Shown here: positions 12,718-21,049 of the stretch, piece by piece
Numbering within the stretch: position 1 is the stretch's first letter
How the letters are laid out: each line of letters starts with the position of its first letter
Assembly (NCBI RefSeq): GCF_002432125.1
Contig: NZ_DJFS01000031.1
Span: 1 to 23,367 of the forward strand
DNA: 23,367 nt
Reading direction: 5' to 3'
Source of the DNA: Brevundimonas sp. UBA5866
Lineage (GTDB): Bacteria; Pseudomonadota; Alphaproteobacteria; Caulobacterales; Caulobacteraceae
Notes under the pieces: model-generated
What the model was told of the DNA's origin: nothing
What the model saw: only the letters and a program-made list of their open reading frames with translations
The model's database searches: none
Made by a program: the position numbers and the translations under genes

Positions 12718-13167
12718 ATGAGGCAGGGAGCCTACAGCTATCGGAATGATCCGTTGGTCCCGTCCTTTGCGGATGACAGGCCTGTGGTCCTCTTTGATGG
12801 TGATTGCGCTCTCTGCTCACATTCCGCGCGGACCCTGCTCAAGCATGGTCCGCGTTTTCGTTTGGTGCCGACGCAAAGTCCGCTGGGGCAGGCCTTGCTG
12901 GCACACTACGGCCTGAAACCGGATGACCCATCGACCATGCTGGTCATCGAGGATGGTCGCGCGATCGGTCGCTCCGATGGCGTATTGCATCTGATGCGCC
13001 ATCTGCCGCTTCCCTACAGACTGGGTGTCGTCGGTTATCTTGTGCTACGCCCAGTACGGGACTGGGCCTATGGGATCGTGGCACGAAACCGGCGACGTTT
13101 TACGGGGCAAACCTGGTGCGCCATGCCGCCCGAGGGCGTGGACATAAAGGATCGCGTGCTGGGCTGA
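12718..13167 (+). CDS. DCC-family (DUF393) thiol-disulfide protein (149 aa)
   Basis: This is a member of the DUF393 or 'DCC' family, named after the motif seen here as FDGDCALC (about residues 23-30), a D-x-x-C thioredoxin-like dithiol near the N-terminus. RLVPTQSPLGQALL and the DGRAIGRSDGVLHLMRHL segment are also typical. The C-terminus has a basic ARNRRRFTG and a second Cys (WCAMPPEG). A redox role is presumed from the motif, but substrates are unknown for the family. There is no signal peptide, so it is cytoplasmic. It lies 25 bases before an SDR/DoxX-like gene and a DUF2269 gene, a probable operon. The ribosome-binding site is weak. Confidence 0.85.
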   Translation: MRQGAYSYRNDPLVPSFADDRPVVLFDGDCALCSHSARTLLKHGPRFRLVPTQSPLGQALLAHYGLKPDDPSTMLVIEDGRAIGRSDGVLHLMRHLPLPYRLGVVGYLVLRPVRDWAYGIVARNRRRFTGQTWCAMPPEGVDIKDRVLG

Positions 13168-13192
13168 TGGTCCGGAGGCGAGCGGGGATATT

Positions 13193-14494
13193 ATGGCTAA
13201 GCGGGTTCTGGTTCTGGGGGCGAACGGATTTATCGGTTCGCGCATTGCGGCGGCACTGTCCGCGGCAGGATGGCAGGTAAGGGCAGGGGCGCGTGATCCG
13301 CTGCGCTCACGCCGGCGTGCCCCACACTATGAATGGATCAAGGCTGACTTTCACGACCTGACCCGGGCACAGGACTGGGGGCCTTTGCTGGCGGGTGTGG
13401 ACGTGGTGGTGAACTGCGTCGGCGTGCTTCAGGATGGGGGCAGGGACAGCAACCATATCGCCCATGTGGATGGTCCCCGCGCGTTGATCGCCGCGTGCGA
13501 AACGGCGGGAATGAAGCGTTTGATCCATATATCGGCCGTGGGGGCCGATGCGGATGCCGGAACGCTGTATGCCTCGTCCAAGGCTGAAACCGAAAACATG
13601 GTGGCGGCATCCGGTCTGGACTGGGTCATCCTGCGTCCGTCACTGGTCGTGGATCGCGCGGCCTTTGGCGGTACGGGCTTTATCCGCGCCCTTTCGGCCA
13701 TGCCCTTGATCATACCTGTCGTTGGCGGTGATCAGCCGTTCAAACCGGTGGCGCTGGCCGATCTGGCCGATGCGGTTGTCAGGCTGTCGGAAGATAACGC
13801 CATTTCGCGCGAAAAAATGGATATCACCGGCCCGCAGACCGTGACGATGACGCAGACGGTACAGCTGTATCGCGGCTGGCTGGGCTTTGCGGCTGCGCCC
13901 GTTGTGCGGGTTCCGCGCTGGGTGGCGGCACCGGCCATAGTGGTGGGGGATATGCTGGGTCGGATCGGGTGGCCGTCGCCTCTGCGCACAACCTCGATCA
14001 AGCAGTTGGATTACGGTGCGGCAGGCGAGGACAGCGACTGGGGCACGCGGCTGGGACTTGAGCCGCGCAGCTTTACCCGTTTCCTGTCTGAAAATCCGGC
14101 CTCGGTCCAGGATGTCTGGCATGCCCGCCTGTGGGCCGTTCGGCCTGTTTCGATCCTGACGCTGGGCCTATTCTGGTTCCTGACGGGCGTGGTCAGCTAT
14201 ACCGCCGGATGGGAGGCTTCGCTGGCGATCATCCGCGAGTCCGCAGCGGCACAGTGGGCGTGGCCGATCGTATGGTTCGGGGCCCTGCTGGATGTGGCGC
14301 TGGGGCTGGCGCTGTTCGTGCGGGCATGGACGGCGAGGGTCGCCATCCTGATGTTCATGGCCACTGTCGGCTATCTGGTCGCCGCCACGGTGCTGCTTCC
14401 GAACTATTGGGTGAACCCGCTGGGGCCGTGGTTGAAAGTCCTGCCGATGATGGCGCTGTGCCTGTTCGTAGCGGCCACCGACGAAAGACGCTGA
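13193..14494 (+). CDS. SDR-family NAD(P)-binding protein fused to a DoxX-like membrane domain (433 aa)
   Basis: Residues 1 to about 290 are an atypical short-chain dehydrogenase/NmrA-type Rossmann domain. It starts MAKRVLVLGANGFIGSRIAA with the GxxGxxG nucleotide-binding loop, continues with VVVNCVGVLQ and YASSKAETENMV, and lacks a clear YxxxK active site, as in NDUFA9-like members. Residues 300-433 form a membrane domain of about four helices (for example SILTLGLFWFLTGVVSY and ALLDVALGLALFVRAW), matching the DoxX-like C-terminal domain of this fusion family. The substrate is unknown. The start has GGGGA just upstream. A DUF2269 gene follows after 3 bases, so the two are co-translated. Confidence 0.85.
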   Translation: MAKRVLVLGANGFIGSRIAAALSAAGWQVRAGARDPLRSRRRAPHYEWIKADFHDLTRAQDWGPLLAGVDVVVNCVGVLQDGGRDSNHIAHVDGPRALIAACETAGMKRLIHISAVGADADAGTLYASSKAETENMVAASGLDWVILRPSLVVDRAAFGGTGFIRALSAMPLIIPVVGGDQPFKPVALADLADAVVRLSEDNAISREKMDITGPQTVTMTQTVQLYRGWLGFAAAPVVRVPRWVAAPAIVVGDMLGRIGWPSPLRTTSIKQLDYGAAGEDSDWGTRLGLEPRSFTRFLSENPASVQDVWHARLWAVRPVSILTLGLFWFLTGVVSYTAGWEASLAIIRESAAAQWAWPIVWFGALLDVALGLALFVRAWTARVAILMFMATVGYLVAATVLLPNYWVNPLGPWLKVLPMMALCLFVAATDERR

Positions 14495-14497
14495 GCC

Positions 14498-14962
14498 ATG
14501 TATGAGCTGCTGAAGATCGTTCACATCCTGTCCGGTGCCGTTCTGTTCGGCACGGGGGCGGGCATCGCCTTTTTCATGGTGCGCGCCCACATGACGAAGG
14601 ATGCGGCCACCATCGCCTCGGTCGGGGCCATCGTGGTGCTGGCGGACTTCGTGTTCACCGCCTCTGCCGTGGTGGTGCAGCCGATCAGCGGCTTGGGCCT
14701 GATCCACCTGCAGGGCTATGGCCTGACCGAGCCGTGGCTGCTTGCGGCCTATGGGCTCTACGTCCTTGTGGGGCTGTGCTGGCTGCCGGTGGTGTGGATC
14801 CAGATGGAGATGGCCAGGCTGGCCAAAACCGCCGCCGCCACGGGTCAGCCCTTGCCCGCACGATACGACCGCCTGTTCAGGACGTGGTTCGTTCTGGGCT
14901 GGCCGGCCTTCATCGGCGTGATCGGCATCTACTGGTTGATGGTGGCCAAGCCCGCCTTCTAA
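14498..14962 (+). CDS. DUF2269-family integral membrane protein (154 aa)
   Basis: This four-helix membrane protein begins MYELLKIVHILSGAVLFGTG, with the His-Ile-Leu-Ser-Gly motif of the DUF2269 family, and includes FTASAVVVQPISGLGLIHLQ and a final helix ending WLMVAKPAF. Helices lie at about residues 8-29, 44-68, 79-101 and 129-150. The function is not known; the family commonly accompanies SDR/DoxX-like proteins, as here, with only 3 bases between the genes. Its TAA (14960-14962) overlaps the stop of the convergent minus-strand gene. The length is normal for the family. Confidence 0.85.
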   Translation: MYELLKIVHILSGAVLFGTGAGIAFFMVRAHMTKDAATIASVGAIVVLADFVFTASAVVVQPISGLGLIHLQGYGLTEPWLLAAYGLYVLVGLCWLPVVWIQMEMARLAKTAAATGQPLPARYDRLFRTWFVLGWPAFIGVIGIYWLMVAKPAF

Positions 14963-15534
14963 CGGGCGAAACGACCTTTGGTCGCGGCCTCGACAAAGGC
15001 GTCGCGCACGGCGGCGGTCAGTTCTTCCATCGTCTGCACCTGATGCACGCCATAGGCCTCGGCGGTGATGTCCACATTGCCCTTGCGCCAGAAACCGTCG
15101 GGGGCCAGCACGATCAGCTTTCCGCTGCGGGCGTGTAGGCCCATTTCCAGTAGGCTGATCGGGCTTTGGGTGCCGGGGGCGAAATACATGACGATGACGT
15201 CGCTGGCCTCGAGCGCGGCCAGTTCCCACTCCACCTGACGGCGGAACTCCGGCTCGGAGGCTTCGGGCTTCCATGCGGGGTTCCAGTCGGGCCGGCGCGG
15301 GTTCAGGATCACCACATCCATATCCGACAGGGCGCGGATCATGGCGGCCTGCCAGTCAGGCGCGCCGCCCATGTCGATGCTGCCACCCATGAAGACACGC
15401 GGACGCTGGTTATCCAGCGGAAGGGGAGAGGGCGATACGACGATAATCGGCTCGGCCATCGCCTGCGTAGACGCAAGGCTGGCACACAGGCCCAGACCGA
15501 TGGCTGCGGATAGAGATATGATCGACTTGTACAA
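14959..15534 (-). CDS. Nucleoside 2-deoxyribosyltransferase-like protein, possibly exported (191 aa)
   Basis: The catalytic-type domain matches the Nuc_deoxyrib_tr2 group: RVFMGGSIDMGGAPDWQ, VILNPRRPDWN, FRRQVEWEL, VMYFAPGTQSPISLLEMGL and GFWRKGNVDI are all present, including the Asp and Glu positions expected in the active site. The family normally acts in the cytoplasm on nucleosides or nucleotides. The start is uncertain. A TTG at 15534 (with AGGG upstream) gives a textbook signal peptide ending STQAMA before EPIIVV; the ATG at 15459 (MAEPIIVV) would give a cytoplasmic 166-residue protein of normal family length. I annotate the longer form because the hydrophobic stretch and AxA site fit so exactly. 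Confidence 0.7.
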   Translation of the reverse strand: MYKSIISLSAAIGLGLCASLASTQAMAEPIIVVSPSPLPLDNQRPRVFMGGSIDMGGAPDWQAAMIRALSDMDVVILNPRRPDWNPAWKPEASEPEFRRQVEWELAALEASDVIVMYFAPGTQSPISLLEMGLHARSGKLIVLAPDGFWRKGNVDITAEAYGVHQVQTMEELTAAVRDAFVEAATKGRFAR

Positions 15535-15669
15535 CGCGCTGACCCTGCATGGCGGCAATGGTGGGCGCGGCTTAGCCTTTATCGATTGTCGGTTAAAGCA
15601 CAGGTTTCGAAACGCGCCGATACCGATCGTGAGAAGCCAAAGTCATATCCCTATGGCATGGCCTGAAAA

Positions 15670-16557
15670 ATGAACGACCAAAAGCTTTCCCCGCTGGAGT
15701 TGGGTGCGATCCTGGCGATAGTAATCATCTGGGGCGTGAACAACGCAGCGGCCAAACTGGCCACCGAATATCTGCCGCCTCTGATGGTGGTCAGTCTGCG
15801 TTTCGCGGTGGCTGGTCTGTGTCTTCTGCCATTCCTCAAACCGCCTTTTCCGAACTGGAAGAGCATGCTGCTGATCGCCGTTCTGGGCGGTCCGGTCCAC
15901 TATGGTTTGATCTATTTCGCCTTCTCCCTGGCCCAGGATGTCAGTCCGGTTTCGGTGGCGACGCAGATGTGGATTCCCTTCACCACGCTGTTCGCCTTCC
16001 TGTTGCTGGGCGAGAAGATGCGCTGGCCCGCCATCGTGGGCATGGTCGTGGCCTTTATCGGCGTGGCGTGGATGACCGCTGACCCGCGTGCCCTGCATGA
16101 TTGGGAAGCGATAGTTTTTGCCACCATCGGTGCGTCTGTATGGGCTTTGGTGACGGTGATCGCGCGTCGCACCGTGTCGATACCGCCCCTGAAGATGCAG
16201 GGCATTCTGGCCTGGACGACGCTCCCCGCAATGGTCGTTGCGTCGATGGTGTTCGAGACGGGCCATGTCGAAGCGGCCCGACAGGCCACGCCGATTGTCT
16301 GGGGCTCGATTATCTGGGCCGGTCTTCTGTCGTCCGTGGCGGCAACGACCCTGCTGTTCTGGCTGGTCCAGCGCCGCGAGGCTGGCCGCGTGACGCCCTA
16401 TCTTCTGGGCTCGACGGTCGTGTCGGTTCTGATGGGCTGGCTGTTCATGAATGACGTGCTGACACCGCAGATCATTGTCGGTGCAACTCTGACGATGGCC
16501 GGTGTCGCGGTGGTTTCGATTGCCGAACGGAATCTGCGGGTGGGGGCGGCGCGCTGA
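15670..16557 (+). CDS. EamA-family (DMT superfamily) transporter (295 aa)
   Basis: This is an inner-membrane protein with about ten hydrophobic helices arranged as two EamA repeats (roughly residues 10-140 and 150-288). Typical features are the first helix IIWGVNNAAAKLA, the PPLMVVSLRFAVAGLCLLPF segment and the second-half WTTLPAMV and LLFWLVQRREAGRVTPYLLG motifs. Such carriers usually export amino acids or other metabolites; the substrate cannot be told from sequence. The ATG at 15670 follows only a weak purine stretch (TGAAAA). The gene stands alone, divergent from the deoxyribosyltransferase-like gene, and ends in a strong terminator. Confidence 0.88.
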   Translation: MNDQKLSPLELGAILAIVIIWGVNNAAAKLATEYLPPLMVVSLRFAVAGLCLLPFLKPPFPNWKSMLLIAVLGGPVHYGLIYFAFSLAQDVSPVSVATQMWIPFTTLFAFLLLGEKMRWPAIVGMVVAFIGVAWMTADPRALHDWEAIVFATIGASVWALVTVIARRTVSIPPLKMQGILAWTTLPAMVVASMVFETGHVEAARQATPIVWGSIIWAGLLSSVAATTLLFWLVQRREAGRVTPYLLGSTVVSVLMGWLFMNDVLTPQIIVGATLTMAGVAVVSIAERNLRVGAAR

Positions 16558-16581
16558 TCCCTGCTGCCACCTGGAATCAAA

Positions 16582-16612
16582 GGGGCGGGCCGATAGCGGC
16601 CCGCCCCTTTTT
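16582..16612. terminator. Strong intrinsic terminator between the EamA gene and sodC
   Basis: GGGGCGGGCC (16582-16591) pairs with GGCCCGCCCC (16598-16607) around GATAGC, followed by five T. AAA precedes the stem, so it can also serve the convergent sodC from the other strand. Confidence 0.9.
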
Positions 16613-16633
16613 ATTGTGCCCGACTGTACCGGA

Positions 16634-17221
16634 TCAGTGGTGTTTGATCGTGGCGCAGGCCACGCGGTCACCGGCACCGCCGATCGGCTGGCTGGTGTGA
16701 TCATCGGCGTTGGCGTGGATGATGATGGCCGAGCCGTCATCATCCATCAGGTCCTGACCCGGATAGTTACCGGCAAGGCGGGCGCGGGTGGTGAACAGTT
16801 CGGCCTTGGCCACACCGTTGGCATCGGCAAAGATGTTGGGCAGGTCGCCGTCGTCCGGACCGGCCGCATTCAGCAGACCGTGCGGGACCTTGGGATCGGC
16901 ATGGTTGATGTGGGCACCGGCAGAGGTGAACGGTGCTTCGCACTGGGCCGTGGCATGCAGGTGGATACCATGCCAGCCCGGCGTCAGGCCTTGGGCCTCG
17001 ACAACCATCAGCAGGCCGGACGGCCCCTGTTTCAGGGTTACGCGGCCCGCCGATTGGCCCTGAGCGTTAATCAGGTCCACGACCTTGGACGGTGCCGTGG
17101 CCGCTGCGGTTGCGGTCGCTGCGCCATGACCTTGATGGCTGGAATCCTGGGCGATTGCGGCGCAACCGATAGACAGGGCCATGATCCCGCTGGCGGCGAC
17201 GACAGTTGCGGTTTTTTTCAT
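16634..17221 (-). CDS. sodC: Periplasmic Cu/Zn superoxide dismutase SodC (195 aa)
   Basis: This enzyme converts superoxide to oxygen and hydrogen peroxide in the periplasm. It has an N-terminal signal peptide ending AIA (about residue 24), then a short His/Ala-rich linker and the SOD fold. Metal ligands are visible as HGIHLH (His87, His89), GAHINH (His104, His107), a following His114 and Asp126 region, and the late IIIHANADDH. The disulfide Cys94 (QCE) and the near-C-terminal Cys (RVACATI) are both present, so it should be active. I chose the ATG at 17221 because AAGGA is 9 bases upstream; the ATG at 17227 is too close to it. It is divergent from gyrA. Confidence 0.93.
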   Translation of the reverse strand: MKKTATVVAASGIMALSIGCAAIAQDSSHQGHGAATATAAATAPSKVVDLINAQGQSAGRVTLKQGPSGLLMVVEAQGLTPGWHGIHLHATAQCEAPFTSAGAHINHADPKVPHGLLNAAGPDDGDLPNIFADANGVAKAELFTTRARLAGNYPGQDLMDDDGSAIIIHANADDHTSQPIGGAGDRVACATIKHH

Positions 17222-17265
17222 AGTCATTCTTCCTTTTTCTACCGGCCTTTCAGGCCTCACAGATT

Positions 17266-17294
17266 TTGCCACGGCGGCCCTACGGTGTTAGAAC
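17266..17294 (+). promoter_or_regulatory. Sigma-73-like promoter of gyrA
   Basis: TTGCCAC (17266-17272), 14 bases, then GTTAGAAC (17287-17294), which matches seven of the defined positions except one of the Caulobacter housekeeping -10 consensus GCTANAWC. The implied transcript starts near 17301, about 45 bases before the TTG start codon. Confidence 0.45.
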
Positions 17295-17344
17295 CGACCC
17301 TAGCGGATCACGTTCCGATTCCGGCCATTTAAAGCCTGATTTCC

Positions 17345-20134
17345 TTGACCGACGACAGTTACCAAAACGGCGCCCCTTCGGCATCCGGCGATATTGCGAC
17401 TATCACCATCGAGAACGAGCTGAAACGCTCATATCTCGACTACGCCATGAGTGTGATCGTTAGTCGCGCCCTGCCTGATGCGCGCGACGGCTTGAAGCCC
17501 GTTCACCGGCGCATTCTGTATTCGATGCACGATCTCAACATGTCGCCTGACCGCGCGTACTCCAAGTGCGCCCGCGTTGTCGGTGACGTGCTGGGTCGTT
17601 TCCATCCGCACGGCGATTCCTCGGTCTACATGGCTCTGGTCCGTATGGCCCAGGACTTCTCGATGGGCCTGACGCTGGTGGACGGTCAGGGCAACTTCGG
17701 CTCGGTCGACGGTGATATGCCCGCCTCGATGCGTTACACCGAATGCCGGATGACGCATGCCTCCGTGGCCATGCTGACCGACATTGAAAAAGACACTGTC
17801 GATTTCCAGCCTAACTATGACGAAAAGGAACTGGAACCGGTCGTTCTGCCGACCCGTATCCCGAACCTTCTGGTCAATGGTGCCGGCGGTATCGCCGTGG
17901 GCATGGCGACGAACATTCCGCCGCATAACCTCGGCGAAGTGATCGATGCCTCGGTCGCCCTGCTGGACGATCCCGAGGTTTCCGATGAAGCCCTGCTGGA
18001 TATCGTGCCGGGTCCCGACTTCCCGACCGGCGGCGAGATCATGGGGCGCACCGCGCCGCGCAACGCTCTGCGCGACGGTCGCGGTTCGGTCATCGTGCGC
18101 GGCAAGGCCTCGATCGAAGAGATCCGCAAGGACCGCGAAGCCATCGTCATCACCGAGCTGCCCTATCAGGTCAACAAACAGACCCTGATCGAGCGCATCG
18201 CCGAGATGGTCCGTGAAAAACGCCTCGAAGGCATTGCCGACGTCCGCGACGAATCCGACCGCACCGGCATGCGTATGGTCATCGAGCTTAAGCGCGATGC
18301 CTCGGGCGATGTGATCCTGAACCAGCTTTACCGCTATACGGCGCTGCAATCGTCGTTCGGCGTCAACATGCTGGCGCTGAACCGTGGCCGTCCGGAACAG
18401 ATGGGCCTGCGCGCCCTGCTGGAAGCCTTCCTCGAGTTCCGCGAGGAAGTGGTGGTCCGCCGCATCAAGTTCGAACTGGCCAAGGCCCGTGACCGCGGTC
18501 ACGTGCTGGTCGGTCTGGCCGTCGCCGTCGCCAACATCGACGAGGTGATCCACATCATCCGTTCGTCGGCCGACCCGTCGGAAGCGCGTGAGCGCCTGCA
18601 AGCCAAGGCTTGGCCGGTAGGCGACATGATGGCTCTGGTCGAGCTGATTGCCGACCCGCGTACCGTGCTGGTAGAGGGCGGCCTGATCCGCCTGACCGAC
18701 GAACAGGCCAAGGCCATCCTGGCGCTGACCCTGTCGCGTCTGACGGGTCTGGGCCGTGACGACATCTTTGGTGAGGCCAACACCCTGGCCGGCACCATCG
18801 CGGGCCACCTCGAAATCCTGTCTGACCGCAAACACGTGCTGGCCATCATCCGCGAGGATCTGCTGGCCGTTAAGGACCAGTTCGCCGTGCCGCGCCGCAC
18901 CGTCATCGGTGAGGGCGACCACGAGATGGAAGACGAAGACCTGATCCCGCGTGAGGACATGGTCGTGACCGTCACCCACACCGGCTACGTCAAGCGCGTG
19001 GCTCTGAACGCCTACCGCACGCAGCATCGCGGCGGTAAGGGCCGTTCGGCCATGTCGATGAAGGACGAGGATGCCATCACTGGCGTCTTCTCGGCCTCGA
19101 CCCACACGCCGGTCCTGTTCTTCGCCACCAACGGCAAGGCCTACAAGCTCAAGACGTGGCGCCTGCCGCTGGGCACGCCCCAGTCCAAGGGCAAGGCCTT
19201 CGTCAACCTGCTGCCCATCGAGCCGGGCGACAGCATCATGAACGTGCTTCCGCTGCCGGAGGATGAAGGCACGTGGGGCGATTACGACATCATGTTCGCC
19301 ACCAAGTCGGGCGACGTGCGTCGTAACAAGCTCAGCGATTTCGCCACCGTGAACCGCGCGGGCAAGATCGCCATGAAGCTGGAAGACGGTGACCGCATGG
19401 TCGGCGTCGGCATCTGTACGGCTGACGACGACATCCTGCTGACTACGGCTCTGGGCCGTGCCATCCGCTTCAAGGCCGATGACGTCCGCGTCTTCAAGGG
19501 CCGCGATTCGACCGGCGTGCGCGGTATCCGTCTGCAGGACGGCGACGAGGTGATCTCGATGGCCGTTCTGGGCCGCGTGGATGCCACGCCGGAAGAACGC
19601 GCCACCTATGTCAAACTGGCCAACGCCAAGCGCCGCGCGGCGCAGGGCGAGGGCGAAGAGGACAACACCCCGACCGAGGCCGAGGACGAAGCCGAAGGTT
19701 CGGTCGAACTGGACGCTGAGCGTTTCGCGCAGCTGGAAGCTGCCGAGCAGTTCATCCTGACCGTTTCCGAAAACGGTCTGGGCAAGCGCTCCAGCGCCTA
19801 TGAGTACCGTCGTACCGGTCGTGGTGGTCAGGGGCTGACTGCGCACGGTCTGGGCGGTCGTGCTGGCAAGCGTCTGGCCGCAGCCTTCCCGGTTGATGGT
19901 GCCGATGACCTGCTGCTGGTGACCGACGGTGGCCAGATGATCCGTACCCCTGTCGATCAGGTCCGCATCGTGGGCCGTGCATCGCAGGGCGTGATGATCT
20001 TCCGCACGGGCAAGGACGAGCGCGTCGTCTCGGTCGAGCGTCTGCCGTCGCAGGGTGACGATGACGCCGAAACGTCCGAAGACGGTGTGATCGAAGGCGA
20101 GGCCACCGAGGTTCCGACCACGGACGAGGCTTGA
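17345..20134 (+). CDS. gyrA: DNA gyrase subunit A (929 aa)
   Basis: This is the breakage-reunion subunit of gyrase, which introduces negative supercoils with GyrB. The N-terminal domain starts ENELKRSYLDYAMSVIVSRA, and the active-site Tyr131 lies in MRYTECRM. The GyrA box is QHRGGKG from residue 560, followed by the beta-pinwheel C-terminal domain. An acidic insert of about 40 residues (GEGEEDNTPTEAEDEAEGS, near 770-790) interrupts the C-terminal domain, as is usual in alphaproteobacteria. The start is TTG, with no ATG or GTG nearby in frame. In the quinolone region HPHGDSSVYM, position 83 (E. coli) is Ser92 and position 87 is Met96 instead of Asp. The aminotransferase gene follows after 6 bases. 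Confidence 0.98.
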   Translation: MTDDSYQNGAPSASGDIATITIENELKRSYLDYAMSVIVSRALPDARDGLKPVHRRILYSMHDLNMSPDRAYSKCARVVGDVLGRFHPHGDSSVYMALVRMAQDFSMGLTLVDGQGNFGSVDGDMPASMRYTECRMTHASVAMLTDIEKDTVDFQPNYDEKELEPVVLPTRIPNLLVNGAGGIAVGMATNIPPHNLGEVIDASVALLDDPEVSDEALLDIVPGPDFPTGGEIMGRTAPRNALRDGRGSVIVRGKASIEEIRKDREAIVITELPYQVNKQTLIERIAEMVREKRLEGIADVRDESDRTGMRMVIELKRDASGDVILNQLYRYTALQSSFGVNMLALNRGRPEQMGLRALLEAFLEFREEVVVRRIKFELAKARDRGHVLVGLAVAVANIDEVIHIIRSSADPSEARERLQAKAWPVGDMMALVELIADPRTVLVEGGLIRLTDEQAKAILALTLSRLTGLGRDDIFGEANTLAGTIAGHLEILSDRKHVLAIIREDLLAVKDQFAVPRRTVIGEGDHEMEDEDLIPREDMVVTVTHTGYVKRVALNAYRTQHRGGKGRSAMSMKDEDAITGVFSASTHTPVLFFATNGKAYKLKTWRLPLGTPQSKGKAFVNLLPIEPGDSIMNVLPLPEDEGTWGDYDIMFATKSGDVRRNKLSDFATVNRAGKIAMKLEDGDRMVGVGICTADDDILLTTALGRAIRFKADDVRVFKGRDSTGVRGIRLQDGDEVISMAVLGRVDATPEERATYVKLANAKRRAAQGEGEEDNTPTEAEDEAEGSVELDAERFAQLEAAEQFILTVSENGLGKRSSAYEYRRTGRGGQGLTAHGLGGRAGKRLAAAFPVDGADDLLLVTDGGQMIRTPVDQVRIVGRASQGVMIFRTGKDERVVSVERLPSQGDDDAETSEDGVIEGEATEVPTTDEA

Positions 20135-20140
20135 TCTATC

Positions 20141-20944
20141 ATGGCCGTCGAACCTCAAGTTTGGATCGACGGCCATCCGGCCACCTTTGACGACATGCGC
20201 CAGATGGCGGCGGTGAACTATGGGGTTGTGACCTCGTTCGCCTATGCTGATGGCGGTGTTCGCGGGCTGGATCTGCACATGGAAAGGCTCGCGGTTTCAT
20301 GCCGCGAGCTTTTTTCATGCGAACTCGAAAAAGAACCTCTTCTGAATGCCTTGAAGCATTCTCTTGAGAATATGGATCAGGCGTGGGTGCGTATCACGCT
20401 GGCGGACCGTATGCTGTCCGTACGTGCGCCCGAGCGGCCATCATCGGTGGCAACGGCTGTCTGGATCGCCCCGCCAGCCACCATGCTTGATGACGGCATG
20501 CGTTTGCGGTCCATCGTCCATCAGCGCGAACTGGCCCATCTGAAACATCTGGGCATGACAGGCGTGATCCATGCGCGCCGAGGCGCGAGGATGGCCGGAT
20601 TTGATGACGCTCTGCTGGTCGATGGCAGCGGCGGCATCCTGGAAGGCACCCTATGGAACGTCGGCTTTATCGACGCCAGCACTGTCATCTGGCCGCGGGG
20701 TGACATCCTGGACGGGGTAACGCGCAGACTCATTGCCAGGGGGTTGGAAAAGCGGGGAATCACACAGCGTACCCAAAGGGTTACTCTTGAAGACCTCGAG
20801 AGGTTTCAGGGGGCGTTTCTGTGCAATGCCGCTACTCCGGCCGCGTCCATATCGTCCATTGACGGGCATCGGTTCACGGGGAACCCCGCGATGATGCAGG
20901 CCATAAGGGCCGCATGGCAGGATCAGCCTGTGCAGTTGCTCTAG
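20141..20944 (+). CDS. Class-IV aminotransferase (branched-chain aminotransferase / ADC lyase-like, 267 aa)
   Basis: This is a PLP-dependent fold-type IV enzyme. The expected PLP lysine is Lys135 in ELAHLKHLG. The phosphate-binding and later motifs are present as GGILEGTLWNVGF and DGVTRRLI, and the early GLDLHMERL carries the conserved Arg. The fold includes branched-chain aminotransferase, D-amino-acid transaminase and aminodeoxychorismate lyase; the short length and divergent motifs do not decide between them, so the substrate is left open. It begins 6 bases after gyrA, presumably co-transcribed. The first residues (EPQVWIDGHPATFDD) fit the family start. AT content is slightly higher than in gyrA. 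Confidence 0.8.
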   Translation: MAVEPQVWIDGHPATFDDMRQMAAVNYGVVTSFAYADGGVRGLDLHMERLAVSCRELFSCELEKEPLLNALKHSLENMDQAWVRITLADRMLSVRAPERPSSVATAVWIAPPATMLDDGMRLRSIVHQRELAHLKHLGMTGVIHARRGARMAGFDDALLVDGSGGILEGTLWNVGFIDASTVIWPRGDILDGVTRRLIARGLEKRGITQRTQRVTLEDLERFQGAFLCNAATPAASISSIDGHRFTGNPAMMQAIRAAWQDQPVQLL

Positions 20945-20984
20945 GGCATTCGGTTACGACGCACGGGCGAAACCATTTCGGCTG

Positions 20985-21011
20985 TTCGCGCCATTTCGCA
21001 CCTGCTAAGAC
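20985..21011 (+). promoter_or_regulatory. Possible sigma-73-like promoter of coaD
   Basis: TTCGCGC (20985-20991), 12 bases, then GCTAAGAC (21004-21011), which fits the GCTANAWC -10 consensus except at one position. The -35 part is weaker. It lies about 40 bases before the coaD start. Confidence 0.3.
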
Positions 21012-21049
21012 GGGGCGAACTTACCCTTGGGGAGGCTTAGAGGAAGCCC

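Noticed and set aside
17429..20278. Very long minus-strand open frame (949 codons) opposite gyrA
   Set aside because: It is the antisense shadow of gyrA in a GC-rich, codon-biased gene. It has no recognisable domains, and gyrA is unmistakable on the plus strand.
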